DNA from: Ananas comosus
Lineage: Eukaryota > Streptophyta > Magnoliopsida > Poales > Bromeliaceae
Reading direction: 5' to 3'
DNA length: 64,000 bases
Assembly: GCF_001540865.1 (NCBI RefSeq)
Contig: NC_033640.1
Span: 22,101 to 86,100 of the forward strand
Shown: piece by piece, positions 13,801 to 27,177 of the stretch
Layout of the letters: every line of letters begins with the position of its first letter
Numbering within the stretch: position 1 is the first letter of the stretch
Made by a program: the position numbers and the translations under genes
The notes under the pieces: model-generated
The model's database searches: none
What the model was told of the DNA's origin: nothing
Seen by the model: only the letters and a program-made list of their open reading frames with translations

Positions 13801-15743
13801 TACCTCATGCGCATTATTTTTGGTCGATTAAGTAAGTATGGGATTCACATATCATGCATTTATTTTTTTTCCCCCTTTTCTTATATTTGTTTTGTCAGTG
13901 CTTTTGTTCCTCATAAATCTCATGTTGCATTTTGGGGGAAACTTATTGACTTTTGACTGATAACACTCTTTTAAGTCACCTTTTGATCCTATTTGTGTCC
14001 ATTATGTTAGTCTTCTTCATGTTCATATATGCAAGTTTGTCAAAAGTTCTGCTAAATGCTTTATTACCATGCAGCACTTTGGCACTTGCCTTTTAGGCAA
14101 CTATCAATAGACTAAGTGATGAGAAAACTAGATGGCTTTCAGCTATCTAGGTACCATCTAGGTGAATACTCACTTTTCCACTAATTTTTGCTTGCACTAC
14201 TTTTTTATTTATTCTTTTAGAAGTTTAGCTTATACGGACAAAAAATGACAACCGCATAACCTCTTTTCAACTCGCTTATTGCATAGGAAATTATCTTTTG
14301 TCATTCCTAGTACATCTGAAGGTCAACACTTCTAGGATTAGCTTTTTGTGTCTTTTTTGAGAAGTAATGCTTTCCATTATCTAAAACAAGGATGATGCTT
14401 CTTTAACGTAACATGTTTGCCATTTTTGAGAACAAGAAGCTAATATTCTATGTGCTAGTGGTAAGCTGTTCAAGTTGTTTCATCTCCTCTCTATTAAGTC
14501 TTAACTCTATTAATAGCTATATGAGCACTTTTTTCTGATAAAGTCACCATTTGTCGAGTTTGTATTAGGATTACATTATATCTTTCTTCTCTTTTTTCAC
14601 TGATCTTATCTTGTTCTACTGAAGTAGCAACCGGAGTTCTACGTGCTCAAAGAAGATGCCTCGCCATGCATTTTTGGTCCTATTGAGAAGCAAAGGTGGT
14701 CCTATGCATGCGCAAAGCAACTTATTGAAAGGCTAATCTACGGTGGGTTTTTATGCCATTAACATATTTATTCTTTTTATCTGTGGTTAGTGTGCTAAAT
14801 CTGAACCCTCTTCAGCTGAGGGTGCTGAAAATGGACTTGAATTCACCATCGTGCGACCTTTTAATTGGATTGGACCAAGGATGGATTTTATTCCTGGAGT
14901 TGATGGACCTAGTGAGGGTGTTCCACGGGTTTTGGCATGCTTCAGTAATGTATGTTCTTATGATACTTGCATTTCCAGCTTAATTGCCACGCCATATCCT
15001 GCTACCGCTTACCACGATGTTCATGCAGAATCTCCTCCGCCAGGAACCTCTGAAGCTTGTTGATGGTGGTCAGTCCCAAAGAACCTTTGTGTACATCAAG
15101 GATGCCATTGAAGCCGTTCTCTTGATGATTGTATGATTGCTCTATTTTTCTCCCTTTTTAATCTTTTTTCTTTTGCAATAATTTACGTGATATGGAAAAC
15201 AAACAAATTAACTTTGTTCCCAAGGAAAATCCTGCTCGAGCCAATGGTCAAATCTTCAATGTGGGAAATCCTAATAATGAAGTCACAGTTAAGCAACTTG
15301 CAGAAATGATGACGGAGGTATCATATGTGCTTGATGCTGAGCAATAGCGCATCTCTCTCTCTTTCTCTCTCTCTCTGTGCTGAATGGCCTTTATTCATAG
15401 GTGTATTCGAAGGTGTCAGGAGAGCCACCATTGGAGGTACCAACAATTGATGTAAGCTCCAAAGAGTTCTATGGTGAAGGATATGATGATAGTGATAAGC
15501 GAATCCCTGATATGACCATAATTAATAAACAACTTGGTAATTGCGATTCAACCTTTTTCAATCTCATATTTTCTTATAAAAACAATTACCAATCGAAATG
15601 TCATGATTGATGATTATAAAATTGTAGGTTGGGAACCAAAGACACCCATCTGGGACTTGCTGGAATCAACTCTGACCTATCAGCACAGGACATATGCAGA
15701 GGCTATCAAGAGGGTTATGGCAAAACCTGCTGCGTCATGTTAG
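10839..15743 (+). CDS. AXS: UDP-D-apiose/UDP-D-xylose synthase
   Basis: Bifunctional NAD-dependent cytosolic enzyme converting UDP-glucuronate to UDP-apiose and UDP-xylose for cell-wall RG-II and apiogalacturonan. Nine exons: 10,839-11,114; 11,483-11,575; 11,671-11,778; 14,628-14,742; 14,816-14,949; 15,029-15,130; 15,225-15,317; 15,401-15,536; 15,628-15,743. All introns are GT-AG and the exons sum to 390 codons plus stop, the usual family length. Extended SDR fold: Rossmann motif GAGGFIG at 26-32; AAICTPADY with Cys100; STCEVYG with Cys140-Glu141; and SYACAKQ with Tyr185 and Lys189, matching residues known to be catalytic in this family. The C-terminal part contains RPFNWIGPRMDFIPG and FYGEGYDDSDKRIPDM. 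I chose the MASATG start because family proteins begin here; an in-frame ATG at 10,713 would add 42 residues. Intron 3 is unusually long (2.85 kb). Confidence 0.96.
11779..14627 (+). other. Long intron 3 of the AXS gene
   Basis: 2.85 kb of AT-rich sequence between the donor after RQ|gtgata-like sequence at 11,779 and the acceptor ending at 14,627. I find no exon, no long open frame with recognisable protein and no clear transposon ends. Confidence 0.75.
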
Positions 15744-17258
15744 AACCAGATCTTATTCCCTCTTATAGACATTCCCGCCTACCGTAATTGTTGCGTATCT
15801 CTTAATATTCTTTTGGAAGAGACTCCGCATGTGTAAGGTAGTCATTACAATTTTCATTCGTGTCAGTAGATGATTTCCGAATATTTCTATGGAATATGTT
15901 GAAGTGTTCTGAGGGCATTACATCTGGACACGATTAATGATATGATGGTGGAGATATATCAGGATCTGCTGTCAATATTTGTTGCCGAGCATGTTTTCAT
16001 TAGCTTTTTGAGGTGTGAGCTTTTGATCACCTGGCAGAAGAGTAAGGAAAAAAAAAAAAAATCCATTGTTTTCAGTTTTCTGGAGGTCTTTCTTCAAGAG
16101 TGCTCCTACCCTTATACCTTAACTCTTTCCAATGACTTGGGCTCACTAAGTTTGCATATAATAATATACCAGAAACTGATAAATTGAAGATCTCCCAGCA
16201 AATTTATAAGAGACCTTAAGACCAGCATTCTGAAGACCAAAGAACAGGGCGGATTAATAAGGGACTCCATAACAACGATTAAATAGTCGTAAGCAGTAGG
16301 TGGACCAGGTTCGGCAAGAAAGTTTCCCGTCCGAAAATTTTGGTGAAAAGGGGGGAGTCGTTTTATTGGAAACTGATTGGAAGCTTTGCCGGAGCTTTTT
16401 GAAGTTAAATATTATTATTTTTAAATTATCTAATAGTTGCATATTTTATCCGAAAAGGACGGACAAACAAAAGGAAAAAAGGGATTATCTCTTTGAAATT
16501 TGAAACAAGGGGCGCTTCCGGTCGAGGGCCTATCTCCGTCCGGCCCGACTTTTATTTATATAAAAGGGTGTAGTAGTAAAAAGTGGATTACCTACAATCC
16601 CTATATATAGGATATTCATTTGGTAATAAAAATAAAATTTTGAAAAAAAAAAAGGTTTACTTCTTTATTTTTTTGGAAGTTGTTGCCCATTATTTTGGCC
16701 GGAACGCCTTACAAGTTAAAACCTAACCAAGTTACCAAGAATAGATAAGTACATCCATCTATATACCCAATTATATAAAATTTATATTAAAACATGTAAT
16801 GGCAAGCAAGAAACTAGAATTTGTATTTCGAAAATTTTTAAAAAATGATGCCAAGCAAGGCCTTGCAATTACATTATGTTTTTTCGCTTAGTTTTTTCCC
16901 TAAGAAAATGATATCGTTCCACATCTGGCTTGGAAATGCATTCCAAGCTAATCTATAATAACGAGATATTTGCATCCCAGGCTAATCAACAATCCCAAAC
17001 TAATCAACAACGAAGAGAATTAGAGTGCTCCATCCAAACTTACATAATATTTGTATTAAAAAAGATTAGCGATGCCAAACAATGCCTATAATTTAATGGC
17101 AAACTGACAACGCAAACTATGATGACCAGCACACCGTCCTGCTGCTGCACTCGAGAATGCTACATGCTGACCGAGTAGGTCAATTTGCAGCACATTAAAC
17201 AGAGAAAGATTAAGAGGAAGCTCCCATAAGAGTAGCGACAATATAAAAGAAAATTGTT
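15744..17258. other. Intergenic region between two convergent genes
   Basis: It contains the AXS 3' UTR and the downstream flank of the minus-strand DUF455 gene. A few short open frames (up to about 80 codons) have no recognisable protein. Nothing else seen. Confidence 0.6.
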
Positions 17259-19605
17259 CTATCCAACTCTCAAACTCTTTTCTTTAAAGGCCAGAGGTTC
17301 ATACCACTCAGGTCCAAACCCAGCAGCCTTCCTTGCCTCGGCATTGAAAGGGGGTTTTAGTGGGCCGTGGAAACATCCTCTAACAACAGCATGAAAAGCA
17401 TGAATAACTACTTCTTCATACTCGGAATCACTCTTACCGACTGCTTCCAAGCCTCTCGAGGCTTTCTCTTTGTCCACAGATTTAGCCACCAGCTCATCAT
17501 CATTCATACAGTTCCTAACACCTTGCAGCTTCTTTCGTTGGGATCCAAGAGACATTGGAACCTGCTCATCTGCAAACTTAAATATAGGAGTAGGTGTCCT
17601 AAGGCACAAATACCTGAACCATCGGACTCCAGCAGCACAGTGTGTTATTTCTTCAGGGTACACCACGGTTTCTAGTAGCTTTGCTGTTTGTTGATCCCCT
17701 GCTTTGCGGAAACGCAATATGGTAGTGGGAAGGACATCTAAACCTCTAGCCTGTGTTTAAAATGTATCCATCAACAGCAACAAGAAAGATGTACAGTATA
17801 GATGAACATGCATATGAAAGAATAGAAAAGCCTATAGCGCACACAACAGGTGTCCTAAAAAAGTGCCAAGGGAGCATCAGGGTCATAACGCCAGCTCTAT
17901 GAATCAAAAAAATAAGTTGACAAAATGTAGCAACAGAAAAGGAGCATGTAAAAGTATACAATGTGGAATTTAACAAGATTTAACCTATATAACGCTAACA
18001 ATTAAGAACATTGAATACAATCAATGTGAAGAAGCAAATTGAGGCCTTCTCAAAAACTCTTTCTGTAATCAAGTTTTTCTCCATATTCCATTATAGGATA
18101 TGGGAAGATGTGACCTTTAAAAGCTTATTAGTTTATTTTCTCTACAGTACAGTATCAAAAAGGCGAAGGTAGAAATCAAAATATTTTACAGGAAATAACG
18201 ATAAATAGGAATATGGAATTAAATGAAACAATATTGTCTCTTGGACCTCAACTAGATCAACCATTCTAGGACTTAGAAGCAACAATTGAGTCTAAAGGAG
18301 CACTCACTCAACCACTGCTATGAAGCTTCACAAATTTAAATCAGCCCAAAACTAAACAAGTGAAACAGGACCTCCAATGTAAGGTAGTGAAAAATATCAA
18401 CTGTAACTGTATGCGTCCAACGGCTGTTGCACATGAAGAGGATCAACATGAAGCAGCTGCTACAGATAGGATTTCTTAAAGTCGATTGATTGACCAGCAA
18501 GGTATCTTCCTAGAGTTCTTGTAGAAATGATGGATTAAGATAAGTCAAAGTCAAACAAACTCTAAATAAGATTCCTACGACCACCGCTGCCTTGAAATCA
18601 TTTGCTTAAAAATCACTCCCAGTGCAATTCTTTGCGCAACAAATATTCTTGATCTATAGACTGCAAACTTCTCTTTCCTTGTATAGACTAATCATTATTA
18701 GACTCATGCTCCTCGAAGTTACTATTATGCTCATTACACGTGCCAATCAATGACGGTTCAGGTCTGAGGACGGTAATTGCATCGCAGGGTAAGAGAATGA
18801 TTCAGAAGATGGAATGAGATTAGAAAAAGGGTGTTTGTTGGCAGACCTCGTGGACACAGTGCTCGACAGCGAGGCGTGCGAGGAGGCAGTTGGAGGTTTG
18901 GATGGCAGAGTCCCATAGGCCGTCGTGGGCGGGGAAGGCCCCGTAGAAAGAGCCCAGTTCCTGCAGGCGGCCAGCCAGCAGAGTGAAGTGGCGACCTTCG
19001 TCCTGGGCAACCTTGACAAAGTCGGTGAAGAACTCTACGGGCATCGCTTCCTGCCTCCCGAACCGGGCGATGATGTCCTGTTCCAAGAACGACAAAGAAG
19101 CCGGGAAGCGGTGAGGTGGGGAGGGAGAGAGAGTAACAAGGGGAGCAGCAGCAGCAACAGCAGCAGGCAAGCACGCACCCATGAGAGGTCGATGGCCCAG
19201 CTCTCGGTGTGGACAAGACTGTGGAGGATGGCTTGGCGACTCTGAAGGCTACCGGCCTTGCCCAGCTTGGGCATCTGATGCGGAGGCAGCAGCTTCACCT
19301 GCAGATGCGAGATGGTGACGGTGCGTCAGAAGGATCGACAGAGACAGAATATCATCGAGGGATCTACCGAGGCGGAGTACGTTGGAGAGCCTCGCAGGCC
19401 GATGGGGTGGCGGAGGATCAGGAAGATGGGGATGGTAAGAGATGGAGATAGCACCCTGCAGCCACCGCGTTGCCGCTGCCTCGCCCAGTCGGGCCTTCTC
19501 CACAGGATCCGCCGCATTCAGAACCTCCAATGCCGCCTCCACCAGCGTCTGCGCATGCACCTGCGCCCTTCCCTCCCCCTCCCCGCCGCCGCCGCCGTCC
19601 TCCAT
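17259..19605 (-). CDS. DUF455 ferritin-like protein
   Basis: Four exons on the minus strand: 19,605-19,381; 19,298-19,179; 19,077-18,847; 17,750-17,259. They sum to 355 codons plus stop. Family signatures appear in order: an N-terminal helix (LVEAALEVLNAADPVEKARL), PHQMPKLGKAGSLQSR, HSLVHTESWAIDLSWDII, VAQDEGRHFTLL, GAFPAHDGLWDSA, LARLAVEHCVHEARGLDVLP, and VVYPEEITHCAAGVRWFRYL. The Glu/His pairs in TESWAID, DEGRHF and EEITH are the expected di-metal ligands of a ferritin-like four-helix bundle. The C-terminal extension ending near GPEWYEPL is typical of plant members. The biochemical role of the family is not established. Intron 3 is about 1.1 kb. A C-terminal polar insertion (about residues 235-290) is low-complexity and charged. 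Confidence 0.9.
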
Positions 19606-19929
19606 TTTTCCCTATCAATTCAGCTATCGGTCCACGCCCTTTTCTCTTTCCCTGTCCCCGTCCCCGTCCCCGTCCCCCTCCCCTGCGCCTAACATACCGC
19701 GTCACATCCCCGACTAAGCACGTTGTCGTCACGTGACATTATAAGAAAAAGGGTTTTTTTTTTTTGTTTTTCTTTTTTAACATCAGGCAACCTCAAAAAA
19801 TTATTTTCATAACAAATCCTATCAAATTTATAATTATAATTTTTGTTCTATTCCTGAGCTACCTAAGCGTCACGCAAGTAAGAGTGGAGGTGCCGAAATA
19901 AGTTGAACACAGTAATTCGTTTACGGTGT

Positions 19930-20016
19930 TTAAATATGACGAATGATTCACCATATATAAGTATTGAAAATAGAAATATAAATATTAAATATGGTGAATC
20001 ATTCACTATATTTGAA
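19930..20016. repeat. Long imperfect inverted repeat
   Basis: Arms 19,930-19,957 and 19,989-20,016 are near-perfect reverse complements (one arm includes 'gaatgattcaccatat', the other 'atatggtgaatcattc'), with a loop of about 31 bp. A related 'tgaatcattca' theme recurs at 41,535-41,700, suggesting a small dispersed foldback family. Confidence 0.65.
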
Positions 20017-20617
20017 CTTCATCGTATTTAACTTAACGCCCCTCCTCAACCAGCCTGCATGGTACTGATGTGTCGTCTGCGTGGCGAAAATAGAACCAAA
20101 ATTATAATTATAAATTGAAGATGAAGTTATTTGTAAAAAAATTTTTTAAAGGGGCAAAATACAAAAAAAGCCCTAAGAAAAAAATTAAATTTCGAAGCGT
20201 GTGATATGTATCTAATTTTTCTGGAGTCCTATATAAATGTTTATGGTTTTCTCTATTCACCTCACGTGCTAATCTTTATCTTTTTTTTTTTTTTTTTGAG
20301 AAAAATCTTTACTAAATAATTTGATAACAATTCATACCGGATGTTTGATTAACATAAATTTATTAATTGTTCAAATAATAAAGTATTTTTTTCAATTTTA
20401 AATAATAATTTATATAAATCGAAGTCTATGGGATCAAAACTTTTTTTTTTTTTCCCTTCTTTTAGACAGTCTAAAATGCCTAAATAGTTAAGGAAAATCG
20501 GGGTAAAATTGGACAACAATGTCATACACCGAAGGGCGATTAGTAATCATCATCATTTACATTCGTTTTTGCCTCATCTTGTTCACACTGCATGGGACAA
20601 ATTACTTGCAATATATA

Positions 20618-20971
20618 CAGGGATGAAGCTAGAAATTAAAATTTTCGGGACCAAGATTTAGATTTGATAAAAAAAAAAATTGACCTTAGATAGTAAGAAA
20701 AAAAATTATCAGATTCATTGATCAGTTATTAGTAGCAACAATAACGACAATATGTTCAAAGAGAAATAAGACCGTAAAAGTTGAAGGACAAGAATAAAAA
20801 AAAAATTGAAAATAAATTCAGACACAAATTTTGTAAAAAAAAATTAATTTGGCGTCCTAAAATTAAAATTTATAATATTTTAATTTTTATTATAAAAAAC
20901 TTTTATGTGATTTTTAAAAAATTTAGGAAGGGCCATGGCTACTGTAGGGGCCCTCAATGGCTCCGCCCTTA
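20618..20971. mobile_element. Short non-autonomous hAT-like element
   Basis: It begins 'cagggatgaagct' and ends 'ggctccgccctta', the loosely inverted ends seen in plant hAT-derived MITEs. TATATA-rich sequence flanks both sides and could be a target duplication. There is no coding capacity. It resembles the clearer copy at 24,399-24,766. Confidence 0.5.
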
Positions 20972-21361
20972 TATATAGACTGTAACCTGCAAAGAATGGA
21001 GGAATGGGCAAACGCAGAAGCTGAGAAAATCTACACATTCAGCGCAATGAGAACTAGGAAGAGATGCCTTTTCTAAATTAATAAATACTTAAAACCGAAG
21101 TGGAGAGCTAGGTTGTCACTGTGAAATTTAGCGTTGTATCATTTTGGCCACTTTTGAGGCTAACCAGGAGGGACATCGTCACGCCACATTACAGTCCAGC
21201 TTCACAAGAAAGTTATATAACGAAGGGAATATGTACAAATGCTAAGCATATTATTGAAGAAGCCGCATTTCATCAGTTTTAATTTCTGCATTGTTCGGAT
21301 CTCGACTTCTTGGGCTATGGGTGTAAAATTGATGAATCAAGACTCGTATTAAATACAAAAA

Positions 21362-24300
21362 TCAGACCGGTGGAGGAGGCAAGTCCAAGAGGAGCCAAAA
21401 CCCAACGCAGTCTTCTGAATCTAGGCACTCTTGTATAGCAAGGAAATGCAGACCTCCGCATGCCTTCTTCGCCGCTTCCCACGCTTCTGCCTCCTGGGTT
21501 GTTCTAGCACTCTTCTTGTAGGTGGCATAGATATACCGAGTAGAAACTCCCACCGATAAAATCAGGCAACCCCTGTCTATGTCTGTTTCTACGGAAGAAA
21601 CCTCCAGACCATTCATCCAAGCTGGTTATCATGACAAAGTTATTAGGGGGAAAAAAAGGCACCCTTTTTTTCGCACAGCTCATAAAGACAGCAAAAAAAA
21701 CTACTGGAAGAATTGGGTTTTATAGAGAGAATTGGGTTTTATTGAGCTTTCAAAAGTTTCATGATCCAGCAGCTACAAAGCATTTCATACATAACATAGC
21801 ATTTACAACTGTAAGGTCAACTTTATAGATGGAGTGCAAAAAACAATGACTTAATGCACGTAAGGTACTTGTTTGGCCCAGAGGTGCATACCAATTTCAG
21901 AATGCACCGGACTGCTGTCAATAAAAAGTCCAATATAATCATCCTAATGCATTAAGGAAAACCCTAATTATTTTTCTTCTTTGCATTAATGGCCAGTATA
22001 TTATTTAACCGAGTTAATGCACGTGTCAACATAACGCAACCTCCACTTTTTTTTATCCCGGTTTGAGACGCATAAAATTATTTCGATTTCCTTAATTTTT
22101 ATATTTGACTGAGATGGTGACCGAAGTGAAGATAATTTACTTAAGTTGATGAGATCTAGACTATCACAACAATGATCATAATACCACATCAGCATATCTC
22201 ACAAGTGTTTAAAACAAATAAAGTGAAAAAGTACCGGCTAGAGGTTTAGCTCGTGATGATGCAACAGCAAGTCCGGGGACTAACGTTTTGTTCTCAAATT
22301 CGAAACCCAGAAGATCTAAATCTAGACTTCCACCAAAGGCATATCTTGAGCCTAATGATGAGAGCTCCTCCTTAATAGCTGAAAATCAGAAGACCACAAA
22401 GCATGAGTAAGCGGACGAAGTCAAGATTTCACTTGTGACGGTTGGGTGAATAAATGAACTTGTTCCGTAAAATGTTCTTATTATAAAGAAAAACTGCACC
22501 TCTCCTTGCAAACAGGATATTCCCACACAAGAAGGCTGACCTATAAAGTGTCTCATTTTTATTTTCTTCATATATTTTATCGTTCTACAAGTGTTCGGTG
22601 CCTTGCATTTTGCGCAATTGAAATATTATAATGCCAAAGAAGAAAAGCAAACAGATGCAGTCATGTCTGATGTTTGTGTGAATAGATTTATCAGATCTTC
22701 CACGGAATGTCGTTGCTGATTATGAACAAAAGCTGTACTTCTTGTAAACCCGTTGATTACATCAATCAAGATATTCCTCCTATACAAGAGACTGAAAAAT
22801 AAAAGCCTCTATATTTTCCTTTCTCTTTCATATTTTTTATCTAGAAATATTCCGTATCTGCATTTTGCGCACAAACACGAGAAACTGAATATCATAATTT
22901 GCGGCAAAGATAAGGAATAGGTGGGAAAATCTATATGAATTGTCTTGTTTCCTGGAGAAGATGCAAGACCCACTCAGTTGCCGCTAGGGCTGGGACAGGA
23001 AAGGGGTTTTTTGGGGGTGGGGGTGTTTGTGGGTGGGTGCAAGATTGCAGAAAAATAGTGAATATTTAAGCAAAAAACTTATGTGTTAATGTCATCAGCA
23101 CAGTAAAACATATTGCAGGAAAAAAATCGGTTATGTGCTTGATTTTCAGGTTAAATATTATGACCTGAAGCAGGACAGGTGGAGACTCGTAAATATTATG
23201 ACCAATCAGGAGGATACAAAGTTAGCCGTCTATTCTTGTATTTGTAGGAATATACAAACAAAAGGAGGTAAGCAGATAGAAACAACTTAAAGAGTTTCCA
23301 AAAGTGAGATTCAAGAAAAGTGGGGAAAAGCAACCTATGTTGGGTCCAATTTATGGAAAAATTCTCACTGTGAGAGGAACAATGCCAGACAAGGTTTAGA
23401 AAGAGTAAAAGCCAATAAAATTACTTGAGATAAAAAAAAAAAAAAAAACTAATTTCCTCCTTTTGGTAGCTAAGGATAGTAGAAATATGATATAAATTTT
23501 CCATCTTCAAGCCAGATTACTGAGGTCTATGTCATACCACACTGGGGCTTTTGATTGGAGCTGAGCTAATCTTAGCCCAAAGTCAAAGAGTTTACTGACT
23601 CTATATTCATGACATGTTCGCTATTTACTTGACATTAACATTCTAAGAGCTTGAAGAGTTATTTCTATGCAAAAGAACACTCATAGCGACCCAAAATAAA
23701 TGCCTAGAAGAAATGAACTAAACAAAATTCAAGAAAAAACATGTTCATGAAAGCCGCATGGAAAATTTCGCTTAAATGAAGTAGTGCAAATACCTGAGAA
23801 GGGCAATTGGACAAAAGCCCATCTGTCTCCGAAGAGGTTTTCAGGAAGATTCATGGGGAATGGATTGTCTAACGATAAAAGTGGCTTTAATCTTGGTTGG
23901 AAACCAGGATGCCTGCTGTACACAACCTCGTACCGCTCTTCTAGCCATAGAAGCAGTGATATACACTAAGACCAGAAAAAGATGATCAATACAACAACAT
24001 AGTTTCTTGAAATAAGCTAGGCAAAACTGACATCATTGATCCAAAGAGAAGAAACACCGGTGTAGGCATTGCTGCCAAAATGATACAGAAGGCTTTTTTT
24101 TTTCTTTTTTTTTTTTTGAGAGAGAGAGAAATGATACAGTAGGCATTTTAAGACTTAAGAAACCATGGCAAAATCCAAGGGAGTTTAAGAATGAAATGAA
24201 GCTAAAAAGGCAATTTCATTATTCCAATCTTCACCAATTTTAATCAGTTTAATTGAAACTTCTCAATAAATTTGACCTCCTTCCCCTCGCTGTTTCTTTT

Positions 24301-25726
24301 CCTCTATTTTTATTCTTATGCAACTGCCGCTCCTCCCTCCATCTGCTTACACTAGAACTCTTCTTCTTACTTACTCTTGTTCATAGTCAGTTTACAAGCA
24401 GGGGCGGATCTGAGTAGATCCATGGAGGGGCATGTGCCCCCCTTAAATCTAGAAAAAAATATTACACTTGTATTCAGCTGATGTAAAATCTAGTGTAAAA
24501 AATTAAAATTTTCCTACGCTTGGTTTCGACCATTTGATGAAAGGAGTGTCATAATAAGAGCACTTGACAACCAACGTACCCAAGCTTAGTTGCTAGTTGT
24601 TTCAACAGTAACATATATAAAACAGTTAAACTTCTGCAACAAGTAAAGTGCGTACTTATGTTATGCATACAGAGCACACGCATGTAGCATATGTTGAAAT
24701 TTCTTCAGTATTTATTGCACCCCTCAATCCTCATAAAAGTAAAAGTAAGTTTTGGCTCCGCCCCTATTTACGGCATAAATCAATCAACTACATTCCCAAG
24801 TGTAGGCCGTGCATCAATTTGATAAAGAGGCGTATTAGGATCAGTTCCAGCGTTCGCATCAAATTTGTCTGAGAAAATTGGGACTTGCTTCCTAATCCTA
24901 TATAGAAGCAACTAACAACTGCAGGGGAGTTATGGGGTAAGATTAGTTGTGCATCTGAGCAATTGCATCCTTGATGGACGAGAGACTCAAGACAAGGGGA
25001 AATTTCAGGGGAGTGGGATACCCGTTTACTGGGAATTGGTTTGATGCCCAGCTCGTTACAGGCTTTTGTAATAATCGTCACCATCTGCGACCTAATAGCA
25101 AAAACCAGATGTAGCATGAGCTTATAATTTTCCAAACAATTAGAAGATGATTGACAGGGAGAGGGGAGGGAGAGGGAGAGAGAGAAAGAGAGCAGGCGGC
25201 GGGACCTGAAGAAGCGGATCTTGTCGGGCAAGGGGACGCCCAACGTGGTGGCGACGGAGGCGATGGCATCCTTGAGAGTGACGCTGTTGATGACGTTGTT
25301 GGGGAAGTAACGGGTGTACTGCAAGGACAGGGTACGATCGCATACGACGAGCTCCCACACCTTCTTGCCCCGCTCGTCAAGTATGGGCCGCGAGCAGAAG
25401 TCCAGCTCCCACTCCCGTATGCTTCCGCCGTCCGCCTCCGGGTCCAGGTACCGCACCTCCGCGCACGGGTCCACCTCCTCCTCTTCCGCTTCCGCTTCCG
25501 CTTCCGCCGCGCTCGAGGGCCTTTTCTCTGAGATGGAGGAGCCCGGCGCCGGTGCGGAGGGCCGCCGGTGCGTTCTGGTCCTGGGAGGGAACCGTCGTGG
25601 GAGGGCGAGTGAGGGGGAGCGCGGGAAACGGGACGCCGTGGAGGCCGACGGGGAGACGCACTTTGCAGCTTCTCCGCCTCTGCCGACCGGGGGGGGGACT
25701 GCAAGTCTAAATCCCACAGTCGCCAT
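21362..25726 (-). CDS. ATAB2: Chloroplast RNA-binding translation factor TAB2
   Basis: Homologue of Chlamydomonas Tab2 and Arabidopsis ATAB2, which bind A/U-rich plastid mRNA and support translation of photosystem subunits. Five exons: 25,726-25,206; 25,091-25,022; 23,965-23,794; 22,378-22,235; 21,621-21,362. GT-AG introns; 388 codons plus stop. The first ~75 residues are Ser/Arg/Pro-rich without acidic residues in the first part, as in a plastid transit peptide. An Ala-Glu repeat and poly-Glu stretch follow. The mature part shows [89 protein letters not shown] and the diagnostic C-terminal [12 protein letters not shown] chose the MATVGF start; an in-frame ATG 78 bp upstream is possible. Intron 2 holds a hAT-like element. 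Confidence 0.95.
24399..24766. mobile_element. hAT-like MITE inside ATAB2 intron 2
   Basis: The 5' end caggggcgga and the 3' end tccgccccta are inverted repeats. The flanks tttacaag (24,391-24,398) and tttacggc (24,767-24,774) look like an aged 8-bp target duplication, the hallmark of hAT insertion. The element is 368 bp, AT-rich inside and non-coding. It sits between the exons at 25,022 and 23,965 and leaves the coding sequence intact. Confidence 0.75.
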
Positions 25727-26107
25727 GGACTGCGAGGGGCCCTGCCGCTCCCCTCCAATGCTCCCGACGGAACGAGACGTTATCCGCAGCACCGCCCGCT
25801 GCACACGCTACTCGATTTCCCAACCTCCTCCTATTTTTGCCTTCTTTACTAACGCAGAAAAGTCGTACAAAACAATTGCGATAAGAAAGTCTTTCTCCGA
25901 CCGATATTTTTAACTATATCATCTCGTGCTGTATTTATCCTTATAATAAAGTATACAAATTTTAAAATACCGTTCTTTAATTTGAAATTTTGTTATATTA
26001 TTATTATTTTTATGGAAATAGTCAGTTATATAGCCATAAACGAAACAAACTGGCCTAATCCCCTACTTCACACTTTACACTGTTTTAAAGATTAAATTTT
26101 TAAAATT

Positions 26108-26146
<39 letters not shown>

Positions 26147-27177
26147 CCTAACCTTTTATCATCCTAAAGTTAAAATCTTTAGTCGGTCAACTATACAACT
26201 GCATCTCCTTTTAAACTGACGCAAAATAACACACAAAAGGCCCGTTAACTTTAGCATCTGCGAACGATAAACAAATGGTTATAATTAAATTCTGAATTGC
26301 TAGGGGGGGCAGATTGCGCCTGGAGGTTCAGAACCCATGTGACCAGTTGCTACCATTGTTGATACATGCACTATGGATGGATTATGCATTGCTTTGGCAA
26401 CGAAAACAACCACCAATAGATCTACTTTGATGTTATATTTCTCAAAATTCTTGTTCTCAACATGCACTATTCAGGGATACTTCACGGTAAGGAAATATGT
26501 AAAAGACAAGCTACTTGTGACACCTCTAGATTCACATATATTACCAACAAATCCTCACCTATAACCAACTAATCACCTACATCGACCCTGTCATCTTTCC
26601 AGCATGGCTCGTCCACGCGGCAAATTTTCATCTATAAATGTCTAGTTGATTATACATCATTTACAGATGGAGGAGAACACACTTTGATATGCTGCAATCA
26701 AATCATATAAAACCCGTGCCATTCAAACTGGTAAGAATCGGAAAGCATATAAAAAGATTTACGAATAAAGGAAGGTTCTAAGATGTGTCGCACATTTATA
26801 TTACTATACTTAGCAGTGGTACAGTAAATTCAGGCATTGAAACAGTTCCATATATGGCTGAACAACAACTCCAACACAGCAGAGAATTATTAAAGCAATT
26901 TCAGGCATAGTTTGAACTTTCTATGGCTGCATCCGCCTACAGTGCTATAACTCAAAACAAAATCAGATGCCATACATACGAACTGAGTAAATATCCAGTT
27001 TGGAGTTTCTGACCAAACTCCATAAGCAAACAGTCCAAGAGACGATAGCTCTTGACTGGAGCAAACTCCACACGCTTAAATAAATAATTGATAGAGTTTA
27101 AAGAAGCTGGCACTGAACATGAACACAGTATGAGATGTCAGTTCTGAGGAATAGGATTTGTAACATAGAAGCTGTAT
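25727..27177. other. Intergenic region between ATAB2 and pyruvate kinase
   Basis: Both neighbours are on the minus strand, so this holds the ATAB2 promoter and 5' leader and the pyruvate kinase 3' UTR. A (TA)n tract lies at 26,109-26,144. No other gene recognised. Confidence 0.6.

Larger units (their letters stand above)
19606..21361. other. Intergenic region upstream of the DUF455 gene
   Basis: The first 130 bp are GC- and CT-rich and act as the likely 5' leader and promoter of the minus-strand DUF455 gene. An AT-rich hairpin lies at 19,930-20,016 and a hAT-like short element at 20,618-20,971. The remainder reaches the 3' flank of the ATAB2 gene. No gene seen. Confidence 0.6.
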